From positions 1 to 64,000 of the forward strand of contig JAPYMA010001087.1 of assembly GCA_035041965.1 (NCBI GenBank): a DNA stretch of 64,000 bases. Direction: 5' to 3'. Numbering within the stretch: the stretch's first letter is position 1; each line of letters starts with the position of its first letter. The notes under the pieces are model-generated. The model did not search any database. It saw nothing but the letters and a program-made list of their open reading frames with translations, and had not been told where the DNA came from. Shown here piece by piece: positions 36,982 through 49,600 of this stretch. This stretch comes from Anisakis pegreffii. Its lineage: Eukaryota > Nematoda > Chromadorea > Rhabditida > Anisakidae. The position numbers and the translations under genes were made by a program.

Positions 36982-38733
36982 TCACGCACGGTGCTTCTCC
37001 ATATACTCTTTGATGTATTCTTCACGGGCATTGATAAGTTTTGCCAGTTCAGTGCGATTGTGTGGAATCCGGTCGTGATTCTCTTTGAAAAGCCGTAATG
37101 CATGAAAATAATCCTGAAATTACTACTGTTCAGCGTGTTGTTGAATGAAGAACATTGGGAATTCAGAGGCACACTCTCTCATAACGTTTGCAATTTCACT
37201 GATGTGAAGACAGATTTGATTTCTGTCATGTATCCATCAAAAGTTATTGAGAAAAGCAGCACATTTCAAATTACCGACAGACATTTTAACGTGAACCTTA
37301 GTTATCGATCAAGACTGATCACTGAAAATGGGTTGAGAGAGCCAGATGACCTATCAATGAATTATCATTTGATAGCTGAGTACAATGGAAGTTGCCATCA
37401 CAGAAACTACCAGCTCATGAGCACATTCTATTGGTGTGTTACTTAGAAAAATAAAAACTTGCAAAAATTGTTTGAATGGAATCGCTTTGAAGCGAAAATA
37501 CAATTGAGGTTATCAGTTTGAAAGACATACACGATGGTCGGGTGTGAATCGATGAAATATACCGGACGGTAAAATCATCACGTCGCCTGGTTCAACCGCT
37601 ATTCTTACCCATGCATCCTGAAAATCTTTCAAGTAATAGGCATTCCATATTCCGTAAAATATTGACAGGTTCACAAAGAGTGAACTCCTCCACCCGTCTA
37701 CATAGCGATTGGTTAGAGTTAAAGAGAGACATATAGAACTACAAAGTGATTTTAGATCGAAGTTTATTGCAGTATTTGTTTGAATATGTTGCATGATTTT
37801 CACCGAAAAGTTTTTGCTAGAAGATGCCAGCAAACGAACGTTTTCATTTCGAACATCAAAATAACCAGATCCATCAACAATATATCGAGCCTCTTCATCG
37901 ATATGCATATGTTCTTCGAACAGTTTCTTTATCTGAAAGCACCGCTCGCATAATGAAGTCGTCGAATATGAATTCAGTGACTCAAAGATGTTTTGTTGAT
38001 TCATTACAAATTTCCAGCAACAAAAATGAATGTTCAATTTTCATATGAATAACGTTTGCATTCATTATGGACGCTTGCACACCTCGGTATCATAATCAGG
38101 CGTTACATCTCGGCTCACCACTAATTTATCACGGATTGTATACCCTCGTTCTTTGCATATTTTGTCCAAAAGCCCATTTTTATCGACCACTGGCACCTGA
38201 AAAGTATGACCATAACTTGCTGATTGAAAGTCAGCTACCGACAGATCGATTCTCTACAACATCGCGCACTGTCGAATTGAAGCAATGAAGTCCTAAACTT
38301 GTCAGTTCCTTCTGCTTTGAAACATCGCTGATAGTCAAAGAAATTATTATAACACAATGCTTGTGTGTTTAGTTTATGACTTTGATAATAAATAACATTT
38401 TATGATGAGTCGTTGTATTTACTATTACGTTTATGTGATTTATTTTTACATATTTATGAGATGGGTACATATACTTGTGGTTTATTCAGACGATAGTTTA
38501 GAGCAAATGTCGTCTAAAATACAAACTCTAAGCAGTTGCATACATATTTTTCTGCTGAATCCAATGCAACTCATAACGAATAAATTAATAGCTTTCGGAA
38601 TCGCGTAACTAACATATTGTGTTAAAATGCCAAGTTGATGAAGTTTGTCTGTCGACAAATCAACTGAAGGATCACGGCTGCATGGTGCAGATTGGTTGAT
38701 CACAGGTGAGCACATTAACCATGCACGAACCAT
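36982..38733 (-). CDS. ADI1: Acireductone dioxygenase
   Basis: This cupin enzyme oxidises acireductone in the methionine salvage pathway, releasing the keto-acid precursor of methionine and formate when iron is bound. Five minus-strand exons (38733-38614, 38196-38083, 37932-37840, 37617-37531, 37113-36982) join in phase 0 throughout to 181 residues; the human protein has 179. It starts MVRAWLMCSPV. The metal-binding His-x-His-xxx-Glu set is in EEHMHIDEEARYIVDG near residues 85-95. SGYFDVRNEN follows, and the last metal histidine is in LPSGIFHRFTPDH. RLFKEN matches the family C-terminal part, and the tail ends EYMEKHRA. All expected ligands are present, so it should be active. The gene is convergent with eIF5B. 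Confidence 0.97.
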
Positions 38734-41700
38734 CACGAGATATTGACGATAAGCTGTATCTTATAGAATGTATTACATCGTTTTCAGTTCCTCGTTGATG
38801 TTTTCGTTAAAAACACTTACAATTAGCACAATTGCGTTTTGCTATCGTTACAATTGAGACTGCGTCAAAACACGAACACACAAGTAAGCTACTATCGACG
38901 GAAAACACTAATTACGACAATGTAAAGGCAACCTGACGTGGTTTTTCTCTGATCTATCAAAAACTAAAAGAAATCGTCAAAATTGATTGATGAAAACGGC
39001 ATTGAAATATTTCAAGTGTGTTATCTGTGCACACTCGATGATTTATACGAAATAACACTTTGATAACACACAGATACTGATACGATAATATGTTATCATA
39101 CATGCTCAATTCCTAGATTGTTATGATAAACAGAGCATATTGAATGCTACTGGCTACCTTTGAAGTGCGTGAAACGTTTGGCTACTACCTTCCGAGATCT
39201 ATTGGGGTAGAATGAATAAGAAGGATGCGTGAAATGCAAAAGATCGGAAGCACGATCTACAAACTGAAAATTTTCAGCAAGCATAAAAATGCGATCGGAA
39301 AGTGAGGTGAAGAAGTGGGTGCAACGTTCACTCCAAACAAAACTGATGCACATTGCGTGTGATTCACGTGCACCGTGCAAACGATTGAATAAAAACAAAT
39401 GCTTTGAGTCAATTAAAAGCGACTGCACATTTCCGCAACACCAACGCAATAAACCGCCACCTATAATAAACAGAAAAACAATAAACAGAAAAAAAGTACT
39501 TTCTTGTTGAACAATGTCATTAACCGGTGCAATGTCTTTGCATGATGCAAGCAGTTCTGTTCAATTTAAATCAGAATTTGTAATGTGCAACTTTTCATTG
39601 CCAAAACTAAGCGTCAATTTGATGACGCCTACGGTATCACAGTTTTTTTCGACAATTCATTTGATCAGATATTAGTTACAGTTTATCAGTTGAACGATCA
39701 CTTATTCGACATACAATCGCAATATTTCGTAAGCAATCACCAATGTGATAATATATAGCAGCACCGGAAATAAAGCAATACATAGGTATGTTAAATGGAA
39801 ACATTATCAATTGCAAAAGTAGTTTGTTATCGTCTCTAAAAGAGGATGATTATGTGTAGTTGAAAATGATAAAGATATCATATGCTTTCAATGTGCAATT
39901 TGATGTACGCTTAATTCATCGCCGACCAGAAGGAAAACATCTGTAAACGAGAGGATTATATTGTTGATTGTATGAATGGGGAACAACTCTAAAGTGAAGG
40001 TGATGATTCACGTTGGAGATTAATTTCAAAGTTGCGCTCTCTTGTAAATGAACTAAAGAATCATTTTAGTATTAAAAAGAAATAGTTTCAGGGAAGTTTA
40101 GGCAAGTTCGAATACAGTTGAATTAGATAATTAAAATTCAATGACAACACAACTGAGAGTACGATAACTGAAACGGTATAACATAATAGTAGCTAAAAAA
40201 CAGAGCAACTTAAACATCACTGGAAATGATAACGAAGAGTATCGCTGGTATGCGGCGGTGATTTACGACTCGACGGTGACGTACAGTTCAGAATAAAGAA
40301 GTAATATGGCAATATCGAAAGCACGGCAATATCAATCACTGATATCGAATGCGATATTTCACAGTTGTAACGGATAATTCATTCTTGAATGATGGCCGTT
40401 TGAACAATTAAAACAATATTTATTCATTCGTTCTTATATAATGGTTTTTATGTTTTCAAGAAATTCACTTTCATTCTTTATTCACCACATTTCATGTGAT
40501 CAGTTGAAGAATTTCATTCGGTTGCACATGTGAATCGAGTGGAACCGGAAAGGCAATGCATGCGTTCCAGCCAATACACCACAGTTCGTGTGAGAATTTC
40601 TCAGGATGCCATTTTCACAGTGTACTCATAATTTCTCTTTTACTGCCAAAAAACTGAAACTAACCGACTGTTTCCGCGAATTCAAAGCTGGATCAAGTTG
40701 GAAAGCCGACTGTCTTTTCTTTCTCATTGATGTTTTCTAACATCGAAACTGAAGAACTGATAAAAGTAAATCGAAATAAAATAACAATTATTGGGCAGTT
40801 GATCAGGCGACTTCTTGATGTCACAAAGGCTACTGAGCGAAGCATGCATTTCAAATGGTTACAAACTCGATTTCGGAATTAACGGGCAAAATGCGGCGCT
40901 ATCGAAACAAAACGCTATGCATTCGATACTGAACGATTAAAGGAAGCCTTTAAACTGAAAAAGCTTCACATAAAATGCAAAGTGCTAAACTGATGTTGTA
41001 ACCGAACGTTCCGTTGTATTCCATCACTAAGTTTTTTCATCGTTGGCTGACTGTAAGTTCATTCTGCGTGCACACGTGCGATCGCACAGGTTTGCAATGA
41101 AAAAACATTCAATTGAAAAATTGCGCTCTCCCGTCCACACCAACAGTTGTACGTAAAACACGCAGATATCATCCCGACTAGCAACGATAACAATATCATT
41201 AATTCAGTTGAAGCACTTTTTTGTGGATGAAAATCTTTTCGGTCATTATTCATTACTTTGTACCAGAAATGCTTTATGAACTGTTGAAACGATATCGTTT
41301 AGTTCACTGAAGCAGATCGATCTGGTTGGCAACAGTGAGAAGCAAAACGAATCAGTGTGCTTAATGTGATCAGTCATCCAGATCGATGATAACGATTGAA
41401 GGAAGTGACTTCTCAGTGGAATCGACTCAATCTTTCAGCACAGAACATTTCAATTAGAGGTGAATTGAACTTAAAAAGAAATTCATCAGCGATTATGTTC
41501 AAAGTTTTTTGTCAATGAGAGAATAATAAACCTTCAAATGCTGATGCTATAAGAATCACTTAAAAAGACTTCTGCCACAATCGGTGTGCACTAGATGCAC
41601 TGATAAAAAGTGTGATCGATACGGTGTAGTGTTTGGAAATGCTGATACATGAATGATTTCCATAACCAGATGAACATGAGAGGTAATCGAAGAGGACTTT

Positions 41701-44700
41701 GCTGACCGATAACATAATTAAATTCATGGATGCTTGGGAGTACTGTCTTGACTATGTAAAGGACTAGAATTAGTTGCAGAACGCCCGCAATATGAAGTTT
41801 TTCACACTAACTAAATTCTTTTCTCCTCATGAAAACATTGACATTCAAACTGGAACCAGTTCATCGAATAGCATTTTTTATTGTAGGTTGTCCGAAAATG
41901 GCCTTTTGTTTAAATAAGCACATTCCGGTTTAATATTATCAGTTCTGAACGAGTCTATTGGCGCTGCTTGAAGTGGAATGTAGTCTGTTTGTAGTTGAAT
42001 CTTTCAAAGTGTCCACTCAATATGATGATGGATTACGATCACCTGGTGAGTGATCAGTGTAGAAAGTGATAACATTGACCGTGAAATAGTGACAATCGGT
42101 GATGCACCGACTCAGTTGGGATAGATATTAGATGAAGAACTATTTGGATGCAATGAAGATTGATGAGTGATTTGTTGATTGAACTGAAACATGGAGATTT
42201 GCATAACCGCTGATTGTGTACTTACAGAACAGAATTTTTTTGCTATTGAGGAAGAAATTGAGGATAGCGAAGAGTGCTGCTATTGTATTGCTGGTTAGCA
42301 CGGTGTTTTAGTTCATAGTTATGAAATCAAATAAAGATGGTGATATTATCAGACAGGATGACAACAGCAGAAATCAATGTGCATGGGAGGAGAGTAGTGA
42401 TGATGACTTTTACATAAAAGCAATGACAATAATAATGAATAATAATAATAATCACGATTATAGTCATAATCACATAAATGACATAAATCATCGCAACGTG
42501 CAAACAACACTTAACGAGTTTAATTCGGTTTCATATTGTCTTCTTTATTCGGTGTCGTTTCAACAAGAATTCTTCGCAATTCACAATAAGTGCCAGCAGC
42601 CACATTTCCATCTTGCAACATTCAGGCGACATTTCGGAATTGATGGCAATTCGAGATTTTCCTATTTTCTCATCAACGTACACTGATCCTTGTTTGCTTT
42701 TACGATTTTGCGTTTGCCCAGAAATTACTTCATTCCTGCGCGATAAAGAATGTCATTTTGGTTTTGAATGGAAAAACCGGGTTCTTATACAAATACTGAT
42801 GTTTTGAAGTGGTGTTTAATTGCTATTTGATAAGGTAGCGGCGGAGTTTTTTGAGCTTTTATTGCTGAATGCATGGGAATAGTTGCTTTTTTACGTTTGA
42901 CAGTGATGCGTTTTTCGTTGATTTCTAGTGAAATTGATCGGTAATCGATAGCCAAGAAAAAATGTTTATCAGTTGAAGAAAGGGAACAAAGTCGGTGGTA
43001 TTTTGTTATCCGACAGTGAATCTGACAAATCTGCGTTTATGTTAAAAACAGAATATGGCCTTTAATAAAGTACTCTTTTCACGAAATTTCCAGAATATTT
43101 AAATTTCTGATCGAATATTCCAATGTTTTGATAGTTCAGGCGACGATACACATTTCAGAACGCACGATACACATTTTTGACGAATCATTCACTCAGTTAA
43201 TTGCGATTGCAAATCCAATTTTGACCATTAATGAGCCAAGAAGTGAGTTTAGCACAAGGTGCCATTCATATCCCCTCTAAATAGTCATAACAACGGCTCA
43301 GATGATCATTTGAAGATCGTTAATTCCTAGCGTCGAATAATGAATAATTTCGGTGTGCTTAAATTCCTCACAACAATTTCAAAAAAAAACGACCTTCAAA
43401 ACGATCATAATTGTTGGTGAATGCATACGGTTGAGTTGTTGCTGCTTCTTCGCTGTTGTGAATTCATTGTTCGAAATTAGCAACATTTTGCGGTGTCGCA
43501 TTAAATTCTCTATTGAGCATTTCATCAGTCCAATAAACTGAACGTTCAACAAAAACTGCCTTCTTTGATAGTTCGTTTCTTGTTTTGCAGATGCTGAAAT
43601 GATCATTTGAAAACGATGACTCATATTAAGCTATTAGATCTAGTTTATATTGTTAAACAATCGTCGTTTCAAATATTTAGTTCCCATCGTAAGATAATCA
43701 TCATTTTGCTAAGTATCAATCCAATTTAGTCGTTTTTAAAGAATTTCATTGATATGCAAATGTTTCGTGCATAAATGTGCAATTTTTACAACATTTTCAA
43801 AAGCTCTTTTGTGTACTTTGCGTATTGAACATCATCCTCTGAACGAAGTTGGTGAGAACACCTTTGCAGTGTTTCGATATAGTGCACTCACATTTTGAGT
43901 TGCTTTCAACACCATTCTATTGATACTCCTTCTGCAACTGCATCTCAGATTATCGGTCAATCTATTTATTGACTCTCCGTCGCCCCTCTCAGAATTGAAA
44001 CATTCACCAGCAGAAATCTGCAGGAAAAGTTATTTATGTACCTCAAAAGAACCACCAGTGAATTGAGTCAAACAATCCATTTCATCAACCTATCGGAACT
44101 TCTTGCATATCAATTTATGAATGATTGAATATCAATGTCAGTTTATCCGTAATCCAAATATTTATAAGGAGTGACGATATGATTAGCAAGAGTAAATATG
44201 TCCCTTAAATGAGCTTTCACGGTTCGTTTACGAGCAATGAAGACTCCAACGAAATGCACAAGAGTGCGAGTTTCTTCGCATAAAAGTTTTGGTTATGCGA
44301 TTATTTTCAGATGAGCAAATATCCGCCGCCATTTCTGTTGAATCAATGACATTTATTAAATTATCACACTTGTTCGGATTTTTCTGAGATGAGATGTTAT
44401 TGGTAACATTCAAGTTCACATCATCGGATATAATTGAAAGTGATAATTCGGTGATGGCATCGACATTACATTACGCAATAATCAAGACAGGATTTGAAAT
44501 CTGATATGATATGATGTCAAGTGATTATTCGCTATTGGTACGGCGATTCTTGATCAACTCGTTCTTAAACGCAACAATATTATCATAATATTTTGATAGT
44601 GTCAAGTTCATAGATCAGATAGACCATTGTCGCGTGCACTTTTCTCAGTGCCATTCAACTGCTTCATAATCTATGATTATTTACAAATGATTAATAAGCA

Positions 44701-46246
44701 AAAACCAGAATTTCCGTTCCATTTCATGTAATGTCCGATTGGATTTTTTGTCTGAACTCATCTACTCAAAGAACTTTGAAATGTTCTTGGTTATTTTTCG
44801 TTTTCTTCGATTCCATTCCAAGAGTTCATCACTTTCAATGTCTTATTCAATTTTGTTTTCATTCATTCGGTTCAGACGTGTTGATGTTGTTATTGTTTTT
44901 GTTGTTGTTTCCGATATTGTTTTCGTTCTCATTTAATACATTCAGATGATTAACTGGATTTTAGTCAATGTGTAGTCACCAAAGTTATCTTGTTTCATCA
45001 AGTCAGATCAAGACATCAGATGCTCAATGATAGCATATCATTGAATATTTGGTGTTGTCATTAGGGTGACATGATACCTTTCTTGAAGAGTCGTTTTGTG
45101 TTTTGTGTCGTCGAACGATAATCTATTATCGTGAACTGGCTTTGCATAAAATGTTTCGAATCTTTTTAATTTGATAGTAAGGATAAGAAGCATCGTATGT
45201 GTCCATACAAAAATGTCTGTCCTTTGATTGCATTTCTAGCATTTTTCTCAACGAGCTTTTGATCAACATCATGAAACTGTTGTCATATACTGATCGCTTG
45301 GAATATTCTAGTTAATCAACTGTGGCTAATGCACGCCTGGTATATATGTATTCAAATTAAATTCATCAGTGCATGCACCTTTCACTTTGCCCATTGATTT
45401 GAAATTTGGATGGATTGAATTGTGAGATGTTATCCTTAAGCATACGTGAGATGCGCAAATTCCTTCATAATAGTAATAATAACAACAACAATAGTAATTA
45501 TACATCATCATTCAAGTATCATCTTTGTGTCCGTTTGAGCGATGAACCGGTTCATGAATAATGCGGCGATGTGCTGCTGTGCTGCTGCTGCTTGCTGTTC
45601 GCAACAGTATTCATAAGGAAATCAAGAAAAAAGGAAATACGATTGTTCTCATCAAAAGATCATCAACATCATAACATTGTTTCGAATACAATACTCAATA
45701 ATCCATCGTCATCACCACGAAATTAATTCACTTCAAACGGTACACAAACCAATAAACTCATCTTTTAACGCTCAATTGACTCGATTTGCTAAGATCTTCT
45801 GTTGAGCTCAATGGTGACTACACATTATCTGTAGTGCATTTGTGAACCAGCTGCGATCATTTCCATTTCTTTCTCTTTTTTTTTGACTCACGACTGCTAC
45901 CGTATCCTATCTGTCCTATTTCACAGCAGCCCTACAATTTGGTCGCCTTTTGGCGGAAGTTATTACGGAAATTATTTCATTGAAGGAGTTGGCAACAGCC
46001 AATAACACTCTTGAAATTTGATCATTTTCGTTTCTTATTCGATTTTTTCGATAATTATCATTTTTCTGAGTAGTGGCAATGAACGAGTGTGCTTTTTCGA
46101 ATGAATTATATGAGACGCTGAATTGAAATTGAAGAAAGGGTAAGCGAACTTTGTTTGAATAAGTCAATTGATTATTGAATAAAAGTGCTTGATGTGCAAT
46201 AATTAGTTGGTGAAGGAAGATCACTTATGCGTTTGTAGAAGATGAA
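38734..46246. other. Long gene-poor stretch, about 7.5 kb
   Basis: No exon with a recognisable domain, and no chain of frames with good splice borders, could be found on either strand. The ADI1 promoter lies at the left end. Short AAT/CAA-type microsatellites occur near 42435-42460 and 45470-45500. Small unrecognised exons or RNA genes could be missed here. Confidence 0.45.
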
Positions 46247-46387
46247 ATGGATAATGAGTCTTACTATAATTACGAATACTATTACTGTGGAATGGCGATG
46301 GGTTTGTTAATTTTGGTCTTAGTATTCATTTCATTATCAGTTAAGCGAATAAAACTGACGATCATCGGATGGTTGCTGAGGTACTGA
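46247..46387 (+). CDS. Possible 46-residue single-pass membrane microprotein
   Basis: An ATG nine bases after the acceptor-like TTTGTAG opens a frame reading MDNESYYNYEYYYCG, then a hydrophobic helix MAMGLLILVLVFISLSV, then the basic KRIK and a short hydrophobic end before TGA. The Tyr-rich outside, helix and basic inside follow the positive-inside rule for a single-pass protein. It is just 214 bases before the VWA-ZP gene on the same strand. It could instead be a first exon, since GAGGTACTG near the end is a possible donor. No family is recognised. Confidence 0.35.
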   Translation: MDNESYYNYEYYYCGMAMGLLILVLVFISLSVKRIKLTIIGWLLRY

Positions 46388-46600
46388 ATGAAAATTTGAA
46401 TTTCACTGAATAACACTCAAAAGATGATTTTTTTGGACTGATTGATTTATTAACACCTTTCTGATTGAACGCTGATGATTCGTCGAACATTGATCTCTTG
46501 TTTTTGCATTGATTCTCGAAGAATTTCTTTTATGATGTCGTTTTCATTCGTGAACATCGCTATTACAGTGCATATTTGTCATGATTAGAGACTTTCAGCG

Positions 46601-49600
46601 ATGGGATGGAGTTCGCGAGGACGTTTACTGCTGATTCTGTGCTCAATTCAGGTATGACTTATTTGATTGGTATTGGCTGATTGATGAATGCTCAGTCTGG
46701 TTTCGTAGTTTTGATCGCACTTTACGTGATCGAAGAATCATCGAATTGCCGAATTTCATTGTTAATTCTGATTTGCAGTTACTGTTACTTATTTGATGTA
46801 TACGGTGAAAAATCATATGAATAATGATGTTGACGTGAGAAGAATCGGTGAATAACTGAAAATGCCTCAATTTTTTCAAAAAGAATAATTTACTCAGAAT
46901 GTGCAAACAAAAATAGTAATAAAAGCGATACAGAAAACAGCAAGACCGATATTGTTCATAGTTATATTGTTGTTATTGCAATGTTGTTTTGATATTCACG
47001 CAACCGTATAATTACTGACCGTGAGGAAATGAGTGTGCATTACAAAAATGGCATTTAAGTATCGAGCGCTAGTTTCTCAATGTTATGAAATGACTGAATT
47101 TGATTCAGTGCTAATTGCTTATGAGGAGGTACTTGTGTCAACATAAATAGATTAATACTGAAACTTCCATGTATTATGCAATTATGCAATTGAATGAACC
47201 TGTTTTATTTAGTGTTCGTTTCTTTCCTAAGAGAAAAAAACCTGTCTGCTCAAATTATGATTCGTCTTTTTCAGACGATCAGAAAACGATCACAAGAAAT
47301 ACCAATTAAAATTTTTATTGTCTTTTACAATTGAGACAATATGATAGTATAATGAAATAATCGTATGAAAGAACTGCACTGAAACACAGTTGATCACTGA
47401 ATGCAGATGATAGATCGCTTTGCAATACAGGAATTTGTAGTATGCATTTTGCGAACGAATACGGTCACCTGCGTATTTTTGATTGCCTACTTGAAAGTAT
47501 AATACTTTCGTGAAAAATTACGCAGAAGAAACGAAATCGAAACAGCGATCGGTGAACCACTGAACTCGTTTTTCATGAGATGATGAGCCGGGACTTCATT
47601 AGATTACCACCATAGACGTGAACAAGCGCAACTCTGCACTCTAAGATTGCCTTTCGAAGTATTGTGCGTTGAAGTTCAATTGTTCTCTGACTACGCAAGC
47701 AATCGAAAATTGTATTTTGTGGCTGTTAAACGACAAAAGGCGATGGTAAGAGAATAGCGATTGATTGAGGGGAGCTTGTCCGAAATTAGAGCACTGCGCA
47801 TAAAAAATTCAGAGAAAATCGAAGCTCACTATCGAGTAATATGAAGGGTTGAATTATGTAATTATTATTGTGTAATTATCAGATTGCCCAATGTTCTCGA
47901 TCACTGCGACGCGATAGTGGCTATCAGCCCAAAGAGGGTGACACATTGGTTCATGAAGTTCGGTTGGCATCATTCGATGAATCAACGTCAACGCAGCAAT
48001 CGACACAACCACTCGTCAACAATATTGTCATACAAGTATATCTAAACGCCAAAAACACTTCTACAATAAAGTCATCAAAAGCCATCACATCAGGTTCCTA
48101 ATTAAGTGTTCTCGTGAACACAGCACTGTTGCGGCGTCTCATTATTTGAACTATACGAAACTAAAAGCGCACAGTTCAGAGCATCATCCCAAGCAAGCAT
48201 CATTTTCTGCTTATTGTGATTATCATCATGAATATATTCTCAAACATTGCTACAAGCATGGAGTAAGGTTAAATTTTCAGGACTAAATATTGGTCAGTCA
48301 CCGTTGGGAAGTCCGGAAAATCCAATAATAATATCGAAAGATTTCGATCGAGAGGCGCTGAAATTCATTGATGAAGAAAATGTAGCGGAGTACAATCCGA
48401 CGAATATGGTTGAAGTATGTGTGTTTATTGATGATATCCGATTGCTTTTATGTACTGATGTAATCATCTTTTGGAATGCTAACATACGAAATGAGATCAA
48501 AGTGGAAAGCGAAGTGCCCATGATCAAGTAATACTCACAAGGTTGAGCAGCAAAGCCAAAACAATGCTGTAGAATGAAGAGTTTTCCATAAAGAGCTCAA
48601 AAAATTGCATCTACCGATGTAATCAGTACAAAATGACATCTCATACGTGGAGTTTAAGAAAATATCGTGGAAACTGCCAAAAACTCAGCTGAATTTCGAA
48701 TTCCGTCATCAGATTAACGATATGAAATTATTGCAGGTAAAAGCGGTTGTGTATGGCGTTGGAGGTGATGAGAATCGTATGGTCGAAGGGGAGCAAATGG
48801 AGAAACGGATCAACAAAGAGTTCCAATCATCGATACCTGCCATCAGAGAACGATTGAATGGACTGAAAAAGGTATCTGAATAACTCTACGTAACCTACAG
48901 ATGGCACAATAAAAATCCTGAAGAAGATTCACCATTGTTGAGTATCAAAAATCACAAACTTGAAGTCAGTCTATCATGAATATTCACGCGACTGCCGATA
49001 AAGATTTCTCAAGCGTTACTCAACAAATTCCGACGTGTCGCCTCTTCTCATATTTTCAATTTTTTAGAACCATCATGATGATTTATCATGACATCTGATA
49101 AGCAACTGAAGTTATTGGATACGGGTTATTTTTGCACTCAAATTATCTCTTCAATTGCTTCAGACATGTTATGAATATTGTCATTTGAAGATACGCTATG
49201 TCTTGAATTTGTGTCCAATTTAAGGATTCACAATTGACTGAGAATCATTTTCTCTTGGAAAGATCAATGAAGAAGAGAGAAACGGATGAGCAAACTTCAA
49301 TCGCAGCCGACCAACCAATATCATTGACTGGTGCTGCAAGTGATACGAATGAAAGTGTTCGAGATGAACCGTCTGCGTCTGAAGTTAGTGATCAGTTCAA
49401 TGCAAAATAATCGTCTGAACAGCTGAAAAGTAGTGAAGATCATTCGATTGGTGTTGATGGAAATTAAAAAAAAAACTCGTTACAATCGAAGCTGAAAACT
49501 GACGTTTCAGGGATCCGCTGGTTCTGACTTCACGTGGCCGATGGATAAATCTGAAGCTGGCGAAGAAGCGAATAATACAGACGACGATGTTTTGTCAAGT

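Noticed and set aside
37513..38037. A 174-codon continuous frame across ADI1 on the minus strand.
   Set aside because: It reads through an intron; the conserved enzyme is formed by exons 37932-37840 and 37617-37531, whose borders match GT-AG and homology.
42321..42686. 121-codon plus-strand frame with a run of Asn codons in the gene-poor interval.
   Set aside because: The Asn run is an AAT microsatellite and the remainder shows no motif or coding pattern.
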